The translations under genes and the position numbers were made by a program. DNA of 64,000 nucleotides from JANWVO01 sp037446555 (lineage in GTDB: Bacteria; Acidobacteriota; Terriglobia; Bryobacterales; Bryobacteraceae), in the NCBI GenBank assembly GCA_037446555.1, contig JBBIIK010000013.1, forward strand, positions 1 through 64,000, written 5' to 3'. How positions within the stretch are numbered: the stretch's first letter is position 1; every line of letters starts with the position of its first letter. The notes under the pieces are model-generated. The model had not been told where the DNA came from, did not search any database, and was given only the letters and a program-made list of their open reading frames with translations. Shown in pieces: positions 34,523 to 43,983 of this stretch.

Positions 34523-35191
34523 ATGTGGATGCGCCATCCGGCGGCGCCCTACACAGCGCCGTTTGTCTATTTCCTTCTCTGCCTTGCTGTTCTGCCGAAG
34601 CTCGGGCTGGCGCCGCGAGCCGAGCTGGCCTTCTGGCTGGTTTCCGGCCTGGCGGTGACTTGGCTGTTCAGCCGCGGGCTTCTGCGGATGCGGTTCGCGG
34701 CGCCTGCCGCGTCCGCCGCCGTGGGCGTGGCCGTCTTCGCCCTCTGGATCGCGCCCGACATGCTCTTCCCCGGCTGGTGCAGCCACTGGCTGTTCAGCAA
34801 CCCGCTGCTGGGTGAGGTGAAAGCCACGCTGGCGGGGGCGGCAGCGCAAGATACGCTGGCTCTCTGGCTGAGAACCGCACGAGCCGTCGTGCTGGTGCCG
34901 GTGGTAGAGGAGCTGTTCTGGCGCGGATGGCTGATGCGCTGGATCGAAAATCCGGACTTCGAGCGCGTGCCCCTGGGCTCATGGCACTCACGGGCGTTCT
35001 GGATCACCGCGGTTCTGTTCGCCCTCGAGCATGGGGTCTACTGGGAGGTCGGACTGCTGGCAGGCATCGTCTACAACGCATGGATGGTCCGCACGAAGAA
35101 TTTGGGCGACCTGATCCTGGCGCACGCGGTCACAAACGCTTGCCTCAGCGCGTGGATCGTGGCCACAAGACGTTTCGAATACTGGCAGTAG
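34523..35191 (+). CDS. CAAX prenyl protease-related (CPBP) intramembrane protease
   Basis: The 222-residue polytopic membrane protein carries the CPBP motifs VPVVEELFWRGWLMRW (motif 1, double glutamate), FALEHGVYWEVGLLAGIVYN (motif 2, histidine) and ILAHAVTNACL (motif 3, histidine). The start (PYTAPFVYFLLCL), the block VGVAVFALWIAPD and the C-terminal aromatic end resemble the subfamily associated with exosortase systems. Predicted to cleave substrates in the inner membrane. It follows the TPR lipoprotein after only five bases. Confidence 0.8.
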   Translation: MWMRHPAAPYTAPFVYFLLCLAVLPKLGLAPRAELAFWLVSGLAVTWLFSRGLLRMRFAAPAASAAVGVAVFALWIAPDMLFPGWCSHWLFSNPLLGEVKATLAGAAAQDTLALWLRTARAVVLVPVVEELFWRGWLMRWIENPDFERVPLGSWHSRAFWITAVLFALEHGVYWEVGLLAGIVYNAWMVRTKNLGDLILAHAVTNACLSAWIVATRRFEYWQ

Positions 35192-35241
35192 GCCCGGGAG
35201 CGGAACCCTGGCTTGTGATTTACTGAAAAGTTGTCCCGCTA

Positions 35242-36222
35242 ATGTCCTCCCGGTATTCTCTCTTTGACCGTTCCCGCCTGCGCATCCTGCCGCTGGCCCA
35301 ACGGCAGCATGATCTCGAGATCGGGCAGTGGCTCCGGCTGGAAGACCCGGCGCCGCCCTTCGAGCACCCGGACTTGCCCGTGGTGGCCTCGCGGTGGGCG
35401 GCGGCCCAGCGGCGTGGCGCGGCGCGCATCCTGATGATGGGGGCGCACCTGCTGCGGGCAGGCACGAACCGCCACATCATCGACCTGCTGGAGCGGGGCG
35501 CGCTGTCGGTCATCGCCATGAATGGCGCCGGCATGATTCACGACTATGAACTGGCGCGCATCGGGGCCACTACGGAGAGCGTGGCGCGCTATATCCGCGA
35601 GGGCCAGTTCGGCATGTGGCGCGAGACCGGCGAGCTGAACGGCTGGATTCGCGACGCCGCCGCCGCGGGCGAGGGGCTGGGCGAACACGCGGGCAGGCGC
35701 ATCCTCGAATCGGACTTTCCCTTCCGGGACTGGAGCGTGCTGGCCGCCGCCTACCGGTGCGGCGTGCCGGTGACCGTTCACGCCGGTATCGGCTATGACA
35801 TCCTGCACGAGCATCCCAACTGCGACGGGGCCGCGCTCGGCGAGGCCAGTTACCGCGATTTCCTGATCTTCGCGCGCGTGGTGGAAGGGCTGGAGGGCGG
35901 CCTGCTGCTGTCGTTCGGCTCGGCGATCATGGGGCCGGAGGTGTATCTGAAGGCTCTTGCGATGGCGCGCAACGTGGCGCACCAGGCAGGACGGGCGATC
36001 CGGCGCTTCACCACCGCCGTGTTCGACCTGGTTCCTATCCACGGCGATTTCCGGCGCGAGTTGCCGAAGACCGATCCCGGCTATTATTTCCGCCCGCACA
36101 AGACGATGCTGGTGCGCACGGTGGCCGACGGCGGCGAGAGCTATTACTTTTGCGGCGGCCACCGAGCGACATTTCCCGCCTTGCGCGCCGCGCTGCTGCG
36201 CGCGCTGGAGGAGCAGGCATGA
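35242..36222 (+). CDS. Deoxyhypusine synthase-like protein of a heptose cluster
   Basis: The 326-residue protein has blocks reminiscent of deoxyhypusine synthase: ILMMGAHLLRAGTNRHIIDL, SVIAMNGAGMIHDYELARIG and PVTVHAGIGYDILHEHPNCD. These look like NAD-binding loops. The bacterial substrate is unknown; eIF5A is absent from bacteria. Its stop overlaps the kinase ATG, and the following genes are heptose-type, so it may act on a sugar or its carrier. No Shine-Dalgarno sequence is evident. Homology is recalled, not computed. Confidence 0.55.
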   Translation: MSSRYSLFDRSRLRILPLAQRQHDLEIGQWLRLEDPAPPFEHPDLPVVASRWAAAQRRGAARILMMGAHLLRAGTNRHIIDLLERGALSVIAMNGAGMIHDYELARIGATTESVARYIREGQFGMWRETGELNGWIRDAAAAGEGLGEHAGRRILESDFPFRDWSVLAAAYRCGVPVTVHAGIGYDILHEHPNCDGAALGEASYRDFLIFARVVEGLEGGLLLSFGSAIMGPEVYLKALAMARNVAHQAGRAIRRFTTAVFDLVPIHGDFRRELPKTDPGYYFRPHKTMLVRTVADGGESYYFCGGHRATFPALRAALLRALEEQA

Positions 36223-37208
36223 GTCCCGCCGAGATTCTGAAGGCGATCTCGAGACTTCGCGCGCTGGTGGCCGGCGACATTTGCCTGGACCGCTGGTGCC
36301 GCTACGATCCGCGCTTGACCGAGCCTTCACGCGAAACTGGACTGGACCGCGTGGCCGTGGTCTCCACGGAATGCACGCCCGGCGCGGGCGGCACGGTGGC
36401 ATCGAACCTGGCGGCGCTCGGTTGCAGCCGCGTCGCCGTGCTCGGCTCCATCGGGGAGGACGGGCATGGCTACGAACTCCGCACCGCGCTGGAGCGCCGT
36501 GGCATCGACTCTTCGCTGCTCGTGACGGCGCCCGGACAGACGTTCACATACACGAAGCTGATCAACACCTATACGGACGTGGAGGACCTCGGCAGGATCG
36601 ACTTCGTCACCTTCCCGCCCCCGCGGGAAGTGGAGGACGAGATCCTGCGCCGCCTGGAGGCGGCGGCAAGCGGGTTCGACGTGATCCTGGTGTCCGACCA
36701 GATGGAGACCGCCTCGGGCGCGGTGGTGACGCCGCGCATGCGCGAGAAGCTGGAGCTCCTGCAGGCGCGGCGCCCGGATCTGCTGATCTGGGTCGACTCG
36801 CGCATGCACATCGAGCAGTTCCGCGGGCTCGTGCTGAAGCCCAACGAGCGCGAGGCACTCGAGGCGTGCGGGCGGCTGGGGCTGGAACAGCCCGATTACT
36901 CCGAGCTGCGGCGCGTCACGCGCTCGCCGCTAGTGATGGTCACGCATGGCGGCGACGGGGTGACGCTGGTGAGCGGCGACGGCGTGCGGCGCGTGGCCAC
37001 GCGCCGGGTGGAGAATCCGGTGGACATCTGTGGCGCGGGCGACAGCTTCTCAGCCGGCGCTGCGCTTGCCCTGCGGGCCGGCGCTACTGCCCAGGATGCG
37101 GCGCGGTTCGGGCATTTGGTGGCTTCGGTGACGATCATGAAGCCCGGCACCGGAACGGCTTCCCCCGCGGAAGTACTGGCTGCTGCGGCCACAGGGGATC
37201 AGCCATGA
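36219..37208 (+). CDS. HldE-type heptose 7-phosphate kinase domain (PfkB family)
   Basis: The 329-residue kinase resembles the N-terminal half of HldE (RfaE1), which phosphorylates heptose 7-phosphate at O1. Blocks are ALVAGDICLDRWCRYDP, ECTPGAGGTVASNLAALG, LKPNEREALEACGRLG and the catalytic DICGAGDSFSAGAAL. Only the kinase half is present; the adenylyltransferase is encoded at 25.5 kb. It overlaps the upstream stop by four bases (ATGA) and its own stop overlaps the ROK gene likewise. Confidence 0.75.
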   Translation: MSPAEILKAISRLRALVAGDICLDRWCRYDPRLTEPSRETGLDRVAVVSTECTPGAGGTVASNLAALGCSRVAVLGSIGEDGHGYELRTALERRGIDSSLLVTAPGQTFTYTKLINTYTDVEDLGRIDFVTFPPPREVEDEILRRLEAAASGFDVILVSDQMETASGAVVTPRMREKLELLQARRPDLLIWVDSRMHIEQFRGLVLKPNEREALEACGRLGLEQPDYSELRRVTRSPLVMVTHGGDGVTLVSGDGVRRVATRRVENPVDICGAGDSFSAGAALALRAGATAQDAARFGHLVASVTIMKPGTGTASPAEVLAAAATGDQP

Positions 37209-38062
37209 GCATCCTGGCCCTCGACATCGGCGGCACCAAGTTCACGGCGGCGCTTTTCCGGGACGGGCGCATGGCGAGGAGGGAGTGCGGGCAAACGGAC
37301 CGCGAGGGCGGGCGCGAATGGATGCTCGCCCGGCTGCGGGAGATCGGGCGGCGCTGGCGCGAGGAGGAGGAGTTCTCCGCCATCGGCGTCGGCTTCGGCG
37401 GGCCGGTGGACTTCCCGTCGCAACAGGTGGTCCTGTCCACTCACGTTGGCGGCTGGCAGGGCTTCGACCTGCCCGTCTGGCTGCGGGAAGAGTTCGGCGC
37501 GCCGGTGCGGATGGACAACGACGCCAACGCAGGCGCGCTCGGCGAAGGGCTGCACGGCGCCGGGCGCGGCTTCCGGCCGCTGTTTTACATGACGCTGTCA
37601 ACGGGCATTGGCGGAGGGATTCTGCTCGAGACAGGCGTCTACCGCGGGGCGGATTCCTACGCGGGCGAGATCGGACATCTCAACATCCGCCCCGACGGCC
37701 CGCCATGCCTCTGCGGTTCCAACGGCTGCTTCGAGCGAATGTGCTGCGGCCTGTGGCTCGAGCAGGACTACGGCAGCAGCGCGCGCGAACTGATGCAGGA
37801 CGGGGCGTTCGTGGAGCGCTACGTCGTGGATCTCGCCCGCGGCCTCAAAGCCGCGGTGATGCTGCTGAACCCGGCGCGCATCGTGATCGGGGGCGGCATC
37901 AGCAAGGCGGGTGAGGCGCTGTTCGCCCCGCTGCGCGCTGAGCTGCGGCGGCAGATCACGGCGTGGTCGCGCGCGCGGCTCGATGTTGTGCCGGCCGCGC
38001 TTGGCGACGACAGTGTCCTGTGGGGCGCATTCGAACTGGGCCGCGAGGCTCAGGGACAATAG
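37205..38062 (+). CDS. ROK-family sugar kinase
   Basis: The 285-residue protein begins with phosphate-binding ILALDIGGTKFTAALF. It has the catalytic NDANAGALGEG region, the GIGGGILLETGVYRG block and the ROK zinc-binding signature EIGHLNIRPDGPPCLCGSNG followed by Cys-Phe-Glu. ROK kinases phosphorylate glucose, N-acetylmannosamine and similar sugars. Lack of a DNA-binding domain makes it an enzyme rather than a repressor. Translational coupling to the HldE-type kinase on one side and to a GmhA-like isomerase seven bases away suggests a role in heptose or related sugar supply. Confidence 0.85.
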   Translation: MSILALDIGGTKFTAALFRDGRMARRECGQTDREGGREWMLARLREIGRRWREEEEFSAIGVGFGGPVDFPSQQVVLSTHVGGWQGFDLPVWLREEFGAPVRMDNDANAGALGEGLHGAGRGFRPLFYMTLSTGIGGGILLETGVYRGADSYAGEIGHLNIRPDGPPCLCGSNGCFERMCCGLWLEQDYGSSARELMQDGAFVERYVVDLARGLKAAVMLLNPARIVIGGGISKAGEALFAPLRAELRRQITAWSRARLDVVPAALGDDSVLWGAFELGREAQGQ

Positions 38063-38069
38063 GAGAAGA

Positions 38070-38651
38070 ATGCAAGCCGGTCAGTTCATCGCCGATTATC
38101 AGGCGCGCCTGTCGCAAGTGGTGGCGCGCATCCCTCTGGACCGCGTGGCGCAGGCCGTGGAGTGGCTGCGCGAGGCGCGCGACGGGGGCAACACGATCTT
38201 CGTCTGCGGCAACGGCGGAAGCGCCGCCACGGCTTCCCATTTCGTCTGCGACGTGCTGAAGGGCTGCTCCTACGGGCGCGAGCGGCGCTTCCGCATCCTG
38301 GCGCTGAACGACAACCTGCCCACGCTCACCGCCTATTCGAATGACGTCAGCTACGAGTGCGTGTTCGCCGAGCCGCTGAAGAACCTGGCGCGCCCGGGCG
38401 ACGTACTGATCGCCATCAGCGGCTCCGGCAACTCGCCCAACGTGCTGCGCGCGGCGGAATGGGCCAACGCGAACGGGCTGCGGACCATCGGGCTCACCGG
38501 ACGCGACGGCGGGAAGCTCGGGCCGCTGTCCCGGCTCGAGATCCGCGTCCCCGACATGCATATGGGGCGTATCGAGGATGGCCACATGATCGTCTGTCAC
38601 ATGCTGGCGTACTACTTCATGGAGACCGAGGGCGCAGCCGGCGGCCGTTGA
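38070..38651 (+). CDS. SIS-domain sugar isomerase, GmhA-like
   Basis: The 193-residue protein matches phosphoheptose isomerases, which convert sedoheptulose 7-phosphate to D-glycero-D-manno-heptose 7-phosphate. Motifs are IFVCGNGGSAATASHFVCD, NDNLPTLTAYSNDVSYECVF, VLIAISGSGNSPNVLRA and the C-terminal IEDGHMIVCHMLAYYF with glutamate/histidine active-site residues. AGGAGAAG precedes the ATG. It is the last gene of the heptose cluster. The bisphosphate phosphatase GmhB was not found in the window. Confidence 0.8.
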   Translation: MQAGQFIADYQARLSQVVARIPLDRVAQAVEWLREARDGGNTIFVCGNGGSAATASHFVCDVLKGCSYGRERRFRILALNDNLPTLTAYSNDVSYECVFAEPLKNLARPGDVLIAISGSGNSPNVLRAAEWANANGLRTIGLTGRDGGKLGPLSRLEIRVPDMHMGRIEDGHMIVCHMLAYYFMETEGAAGGR

Positions 38652-38704
38652 TGCGCGCCCCGCCTGACGGCGGCAAGGCTGCGTGATCCGCCAGGAGAGT
38701 CCGT

Positions 38705-39487
38705 ATGAGAATCCTCGCCATCGTTCTGATGACCTGCCTCGCCGGCGCCGCCGCGCAGCAGGCATCCCCTTGGCCCGAGGGCAAGCGTGCCGCCATCAGC
38801 CTCACCTTTGACGATGCGCGCCCGAGCCAGATCGACACCGGGCTGCCGCTGCTCGAAAAGATGGGCGTGCGGGCCACATTCTTCGTTTTGCCGGACAACG
38901 TGGAGAAGCGCGTGGAGGGATGGAAGCGCGCCGCGGCGCAAGGTCATGAGATCGGCAATCACGCCATGACGCATCCCTGCACGGGCAACTATGCATTCTC
39001 GCGCGCCAATGCGCTGGAGGACTATGACCTGGAGCGGATGGCGAAGGACATCGACGCGGCGCAGGCGGCCATCCGGAAGCTGCTGGGCATCTCTCCGGTG
39101 AGTTTCGCCTATCCCTGCGGCCAGAGCTTCGTGGGCCGCGGGCGCCAGACGCGCAGCTATGTCCCGCTGGTGGCGGAGCGGTTCCTGCTGGGGCGCGGAT
39201 ACATGGGCGAGGCGGCCAACGACGTCGCGGCATTCGACCTGTCGCAAGCGATGGGAACGCCCTTCGACGACATGGCGCCGGAAGAAGTTCTGAAACTGGT
39301 CAAAGCCGCCGCCGCGGAAGGCCGGTGGATCATCCTCGTGGGGCATGACATCGGGCCCCGCAGGTTCCAGTCAGTGGACTCAGCCGCGATTGAGGCGGTC
39401 GCCGCCTACTCGAAAGACCCTGCGAACGGCATCTGGCTGGAAACGGCCGGCGCCGTGGCGCGGCATGTGGCCGGACGCACACGCTGA
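38705..39487 (+). CDS. Secreted polysaccharide deacetylase (NodB domain)
   Basis: The 260-residue protein has a signal peptide (MRILAIVLMTCLAGAAAQQ) and a carbohydrate esterase family 4 domain: motif 1 AISLTFDDARPSQ (catalytic base and metal Asp), motif 2 HEIGNHAMTHP (two metal histidines), motif 3 FAYPCGQ and a late ILVGHDIG. It likely removes acetyl groups from a surface or cell-wall glycan in the periplasm. AGGAGAG precedes the ATG. It lies 53 bases after the heptose cluster. Confidence 0.85.
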   Translation: MRILAIVLMTCLAGAAAQQASPWPEGKRAAISLTFDDARPSQIDTGLPLLEKMGVRATFFVLPDNVEKRVEGWKRAAAQGHEIGNHAMTHPCTGNYAFSRANALEDYDLERMAKDIDAAQAAIRKLLGISPVSFAYPCGQSFVGRGRQTRSYVPLVAERFLLGRGYMGEAANDVAAFDLSQAMGTPFDDMAPEEVLKLVKAAAAEGRWIILVGHDIGPRRFQSVDSAAIEAVAAYSKDPANGIWLETAGAVARHVAGRTR

Positions 39488-39510
39488 AATTCCCCGGACC
39501 TGCCCCGCGA

Positions 39511-40188
<678 letters not shown>

Positions 40189-40200
40189 GATGAAGTCCTG

Positions 40201-41301
40201 CTACTCGTAGGAAAGGGCCTCGATGGCGTCCTGCCGGGCGGCGCGAAGCCCGGGATAAAGCGCGCCCAGCAGGCTTGCCGTGAGCGAGACGGCCAGCGCG
40301 ATGGGCCACCAGTCGGGGGCGATCTCGGATTGCAGGTTGGCCCGCACCTGCGTGTTGATCAGCCAGTGCGCGCCCAGCGACAGCAGGATGCCTGCGGCCC
40401 AGCCGGCGACGGCCAGCACGACGGTTTCCCGCACCAGGATGCCGACGATGTCGAACGGGGAGGCGCCCAGCGCCTTGAGAATGCCGATCTCGCGCGTCCG
40501 CTCCAGAACGGTGGTGTACATCGTCAGCCCCACCACAAGGAAGCCGATGATGAGTGAGAGTCCGATGATGACGTAGATGAACGCCTGCAAGCCGGGGACG
40601 TTGCTCATGGAGAACAGGCTGAGGAACTCCTCGATGGAGTAGATCGAATAGCCCGTCAGCTCCGGCTGGCTCTTGAGGTACTCGACCACCTCGCGCGTGC
40701 GCGAAGAGTCGTCGAGCTTGAGAAACGCCTGGCTGAGCTTGCCCTCGCTGTTGGTGAGCTCCTGCAACCGGTGGAGGCGGACGAAGAGCCTCGACAGCTT
40801 GCCCGGCTCGACCACGCCGCAGACGCGCCACTTGTGGTTCAGGAGGGTGACCGTGTCGCCCGCCTTCAGTTTCTGCTGCGCCGCATAGTACTCGTCGACG
40901 ATGACATCGTCGTCGGCCTGGAAAGGGCCGCCTTCCAGAAAGCGGAAGGGGCCGCTCATGGCTACGAACTCGGCGTAGTCGATGCCGGCCATAGTGCTGA
41001 TGCCGCCGACGGGCTGCAGCGCGGTGCCGGTGGCCAGCGTCACGTTCGGCACGCCGCGGAAGTAACGAAGCACGCTCTGCGGCATGCTGGCGCCGGACAG
41101 CGAGATGGCGCTGGCGCCAGGGGGCTTGATCCAGATGTCGGCGCCGACGCCGCGGGCGCGGTTCATCGAGTCCTGCAGCATGCCGCGGCTGAGGCCGGCG
41201 ACGGCGAGGATCATGGTGACCTGGAAGCCGATGGAAAGAGCGCTGAGCGTGGTGCGCAACCGGCGGTGCTTCAGGTTTTCAAGGACGAGTCGGTTGATCA
41301 A
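40201..41301 (-). CDS. ABC transporter permease, FtsX/MacB-like
   Basis: The 366-residue protein has an N-terminal membrane helix (TTLSALSIGFQVTMILAVAG). A periplasmic MacB-type core domain follows to about 230, then three helices (FIYVIIGLSLIIGFLVVGLT; VLAVAGWAAGILL; IALAVSLTASLLGALYPGLR). The LRTTLSALSIG and GILKALGAS motifs are typical. Substrate unknown. A TTG start at 41301 is inferred with GGAGG about 11 bases upstream. The 69-base gap after btuC leaves co-transcription with the cobalamin operon open. Confidence 0.85.
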   Translation of the reverse strand: MINRLVLENLKHRRLRTTLSALSIGFQVTMILAVAGLSRGMLQDSMNRARGVGADIWIKPPGASAISLSGASMPQSVLRYFRGVPNVTLATGTALQPVGGISTMAGIDYAEFVAMSGPFRFLEGGPFQADDDVIVDEYYAAQQKLKAGDTVTLLNHKWRVCGVVEPGKLSRLFVRLHRLQELTNSEGKLSQAFLKLDDSSRTREVVEYLKSQPELTGYSIYSIEEFLSLFSMSNVPGLQAFIYVIIGLSLIIGFLVVGLTMYTTVLERTREIGILKALGASPFDIVGILVRETVVLAVAGWAAGILLSLGAHWLINTQVRANLQSEIAPDWWPIALAVSLTASLLGALYPGLRAARQDAIEALSYE

Positions 41302-41370
41302 CGGCTTGAGCGGCCTCCGGCCGGATTTTCCATTCTACCGTCTGGGCCTCATTCGACGCCCGCGCGGGCT

Positions 41371-42375
41371 TCACATCCAGAGGCTGCGCCGGCGCCCTCG
41401 CAGCAGGAGGATGAAGACGGGCCCGCCGACCAGCGCCGTCACGACGCTGACGGGCAACTCCACGCTGAGCAGCGTGCGGGCAGCTGTGTCGCACAGGGCG
41501 AGGAAGGCGCCGCCGGCGAGGAAGGAAGCCGGCAGCAGCACACGGTGGTCGCTGCCAATGAGGAGCCGCAAGGCGTGGGGCACCACCAGCCCGACAAAGC
41601 CGATCGGACCGGTGACGGCAGTGACGGCGGCGGCCAGCAGGCTGCCGGCCAGGTATCCGGCCAGCAGCAGCCGTTGCGGAGAAGCCCCTCGCGCGGCGGC
41701 CCAGTCTTCGCCGACGGCCATCAGGTTCCAGTGCCGGCCGAGCGCACAAGCCACTGCGGAGACAGGCAGCACGACCAGCGCCAGCCCGGCAAGCACGGGC
41801 GCCGGAACCGGGTCGATGTTGCCCATCAGCCAGTGGACGATGGCGAAGCTCTGGCCCACGCTGGCCAGGTTGTGCAGCAGCATGATGAGCGAACTGGCAA
41901 TGCTGTTGACGGCGACTCCTGCCAGCAGCAGCGTGAACGAATAAACGCGCCGGCCTTCGGCGGCGACCGTGATCACCACGGCGAGTACGGCCAGCGCGCC
42001 GGCGGCGGCGCCGGCCCACAGCGCCGGCAGTCCCAGCAGCGAATGCGCTCCCAGCACGATCATTAGCACCGCCCCAAGGCTCGCGCCGCTGGAGACCCCA
42101 AGGGTGAACGGCGAAGCCAGCGGATCGCGCAACAGCGCCTGGAAGAGCACGCCCGCCAGCGCCAGGGCGCCGCCGCTGAGCATGGCCAACAGTGCCCGCG
42201 GCCAGCGCACGGAGAAAAACATCTGGGCATCGGGGAATTCGCCCCGCCAGGCTTTCACCAGGTCGATGCGCACGGGGCCGGCCAGAGGGGTGAGCACCAG
42301 GACCACAAGCGCAAACAGCGCCGCCGCCGTCAGGATGCGCGCGGCGCGGCCCGGAGTGAGCGGATCAATCCCCAT
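41371..42375 (-). CDS. btuC: FecCD-family permease, BtuC-like
   Basis: The 334-residue inner-membrane permease has about ten helices. Family blocks are SVRWPRALLAMLSGGALALA, LASPFTLGVSSGASLGAV, TGPIGFVGLVVPHALRLLIG and ELPVSVVTALVGGPVFI. FecCD permeases carry siderophores, heme or cobalamin. Position behind BtuF/BtuD and CobD-like genes indicates cobalamin or cobinamide. It overlaps btuD by 11 bases. Confidence 0.85.
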   Translation of the reverse strand: MGIDPLTPGRAARILTAAALFALVVLVLTPLAGPVRIDLVKAWRGEFPDAQMFFSVRWPRALLAMLSGGALALAGVLFQALLRDPLASPFTLGVSSGASLGAVLMIVLGAHSLLGLPALWAGAAAGALAVLAVVITVAAEGRRVYSFTLLLAGVAVNSIASSLIMLLHNLASVGQSFAIVHWLMGNIDPVPAPVLAGLALVVLPVSAVACALGRHWNLMAVGEDWAAARGASPQRLLLAGYLAGSLLAAAVTAVTGPIGFVGLVVPHALRLLIGSDHRVLLPASFLAGGAFLALCDTAARTLLSVELPVSVVTALVGGPVFILLLRGRRRSLWM

Positions 42376-43135
42376 AGGCGATCCATGCCTTGCCGTCGCG
42401 CCGCGTCAGCCATTCGGCCGTAACGCCGAAAACCTCGCGGATCCGCTCCGCCGCCAGCGCATCGCAGGGCGCGGCGTCGGCGATGACGCGGCCGCCGCGC
42501 AGCGCCACCACGCGTCCGGCATACGAAGCGGCCAGATTCACGTCATGGGTGACGGCGATCACCAGCAGCCCCTCTCGCGCCAGGCGGCGGAGCAGGTCGT
42601 AGATCATCAACTGGTGATGCAAGTCGAGAAACGCGGCCGGCTCGTCCAGCAACAGCGCCGCGGGCTTCTGCGCCAGCGCCGCCGCGAGCATCACGCGCTG
42701 GCGTTCGCCTCCGCTCAGGGACCGGAAATCGCGGCTCGCGAGCAGAGCCGTATCTGTCGCCTCCATCGCCTCGCGCACCGCCAGCCAGTCCTCCCGGCTG
42801 TCGAAGAAACCGCCCGCGTAAGGCGTTCGGCCCATCAGCACAACCTGCTCGGCCGTAAATGGAAAATCGAAGCGGAGCGTCTGCGGCACGAAAGCTGCCA
42901 AGCGGGCGAACTCGCGGCGGCGCCAGCGGTCCACGGAGCGCCTGTTCAGCAGGCACTGGCCCTCAAAGCCGCGCCGCAGCCCCGCCATGATCCCGAGCAG
43001 CGTGGACTTGCCCGCCCCGTTCGGTCCGATGAGCGTGACCAGCTCCGGCTGCAGAAAGCGCAGGGAAACGCCCTCGAGCACGGCCGCGCCGTCATAACGC
43101 ATTCCCACGCCTTGCAGCTCGTACTGCACCCTCAT
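42365..43135 (-). CDS. btuD: Cobalamin/siderophore ABC transporter ATPase, BtuD-like
   Basis: The 256-residue ATPase has Walker A LIGPNGAGKSTLLGIMAG, Q-loop FVPQTLRFDFPFTAEQVVLM (typical of the FepC/BtuD group), signature SLSGGERQRVMLAAAL, Walker B LLLDEPAAFLD and H-loop AVTHDVNLA. The ATG overlaps the btuF stop (TGATG). It energises the BtuC-like permease. Confidence 0.88.
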   Translation of the reverse strand: MRVQYELQGVGMRYDGAAVLEGVSLRFLQPELVTLIGPNGAGKSTLLGIMAGLRRGFEGQCLLNRRSVDRWRRREFARLAAFVPQTLRFDFPFTAEQVVLMGRTPYAGGFFDSREDWLAVREAMEATDTALLASRDFRSLSGGERQRVMLAAALAQKPAALLLDEPAAFLDLHHQLMIYDLLRRLAREGLLVIAVTHDVNLAASYAGRVVALRGGRVIADAAPCDALAAERIREVFGVTAEWLTRRDGKAWIAYGD

Positions 43136-43983
43136 CAAGCGCCGGCTCCGTGGATCAGCTCGAACATCCCCCGGGCCGCCTCGCCAACGCGCGGCCCCGG
43201 CCGGATCAAGACCTCGGAGGCGGCTTGGCGCACCCGGTTGTCGCGCACCGCGCGAATCAGACGGTACTGCCCCCACACGGTCCGGAACTGCTCCGGCGGT
43301 TCGAGCGGCTTGCCCTCGTGATGCGCAAAGTCGCCCATGTCGAGGATCACGTCGGGATCGGCGGCCACGATCTGTTCCACCGAGACGCGTGGATAGCCCA
43401 TGGGCGAACCGGCCAGCGCGTTCACGCCGCCGGCCAGGCGGATCAGCTCGTCCAGGAAGGTGCCCGGCCCGGCGCCTACCATGCCCTGCAATGTGCCGGG
43501 CGAGCGGCCCACCAGGAACAGCACTTTGCGCCGCGGCAGCGCCGCAGCGCGGCGGCGCACGTCCTCCAGTTGCCCTTCGATGGATTCCGCCAATGCGCGC
43601 CCGCGGTCTTCCACGCCCGCCAGCCGGGCGATCTCACGGATCGAGGCCAGAATCTCGGCGATGGAGTCCTGCGGCACCTCTACGGTCCGCAGGCCGAGTT
43701 GCGACAGCCGATCGGCCAGGCGCACGGGATTGCGCACCACCAGCACGAGATCGGGCCGCTGCGCGAGGATGCGCTCGAAGCTAGGCTCCAGAAATGTACC
43801 GATCCTCGGCTTGGAGGCGGCTTCGGGCGGGTAGCGGCAGAACTCGGTGACTCCCACAATGCGCGGGCCCAGCCCGAGGGCGAACAGAGTCTCCGTAAGC
43901 GATGGCGCGGTGGAGACGATGCGCTGTGGCGGCGCGGCCTGTATGGCCGCCGTCAGGACCAGGGCAAGAATCAGGCGGCGCAA
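43135..43983 (-). CDS. btuF: Cobalamin-binding periplasmic protein, BtuF-like
   Basis: The 282-residue protein has a signal peptide (RRLILALVLTAAIQA) and class III substrate-binding folds: RIVSTAPSLTETLFALGLG, VGVTEFCRYPPEA (typical of BtuF), RPDLVLVVRN and DPDVILDMGDFAHHEG. It captures corrinoid in the periplasm for BtuCD. The TTG start at 43983 is chosen because GGAG lies six bases upstream and the signal peptide begins there. It overlaps the cobD-like gene by 13 bases. Confidence 0.85.
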   Translation of the reverse strand: MRRLILALVLTAAIQAAPPQRIVSTAPSLTETLFALGLGPRIVGVTEFCRYPPEAASKPRIGTFLEPSFERILAQRPDLVLVVRNPVRLADRLSQLGLRTVEVPQDSIAEILASIREIARLAGVEDRGRALAESIEGQLEDVRRRAAALPRRKVLFLVGRSPGTLQGMVGAGPGTFLDELIRLAGGVNALAGSPMGYPRVSVEQIVAADPDVILDMGDFAHHEGKPLEPPEQFRTVWGQYRLIRAVRDNRVRQAASEVLIRPGPRVGEAARGMFELIHGAGA

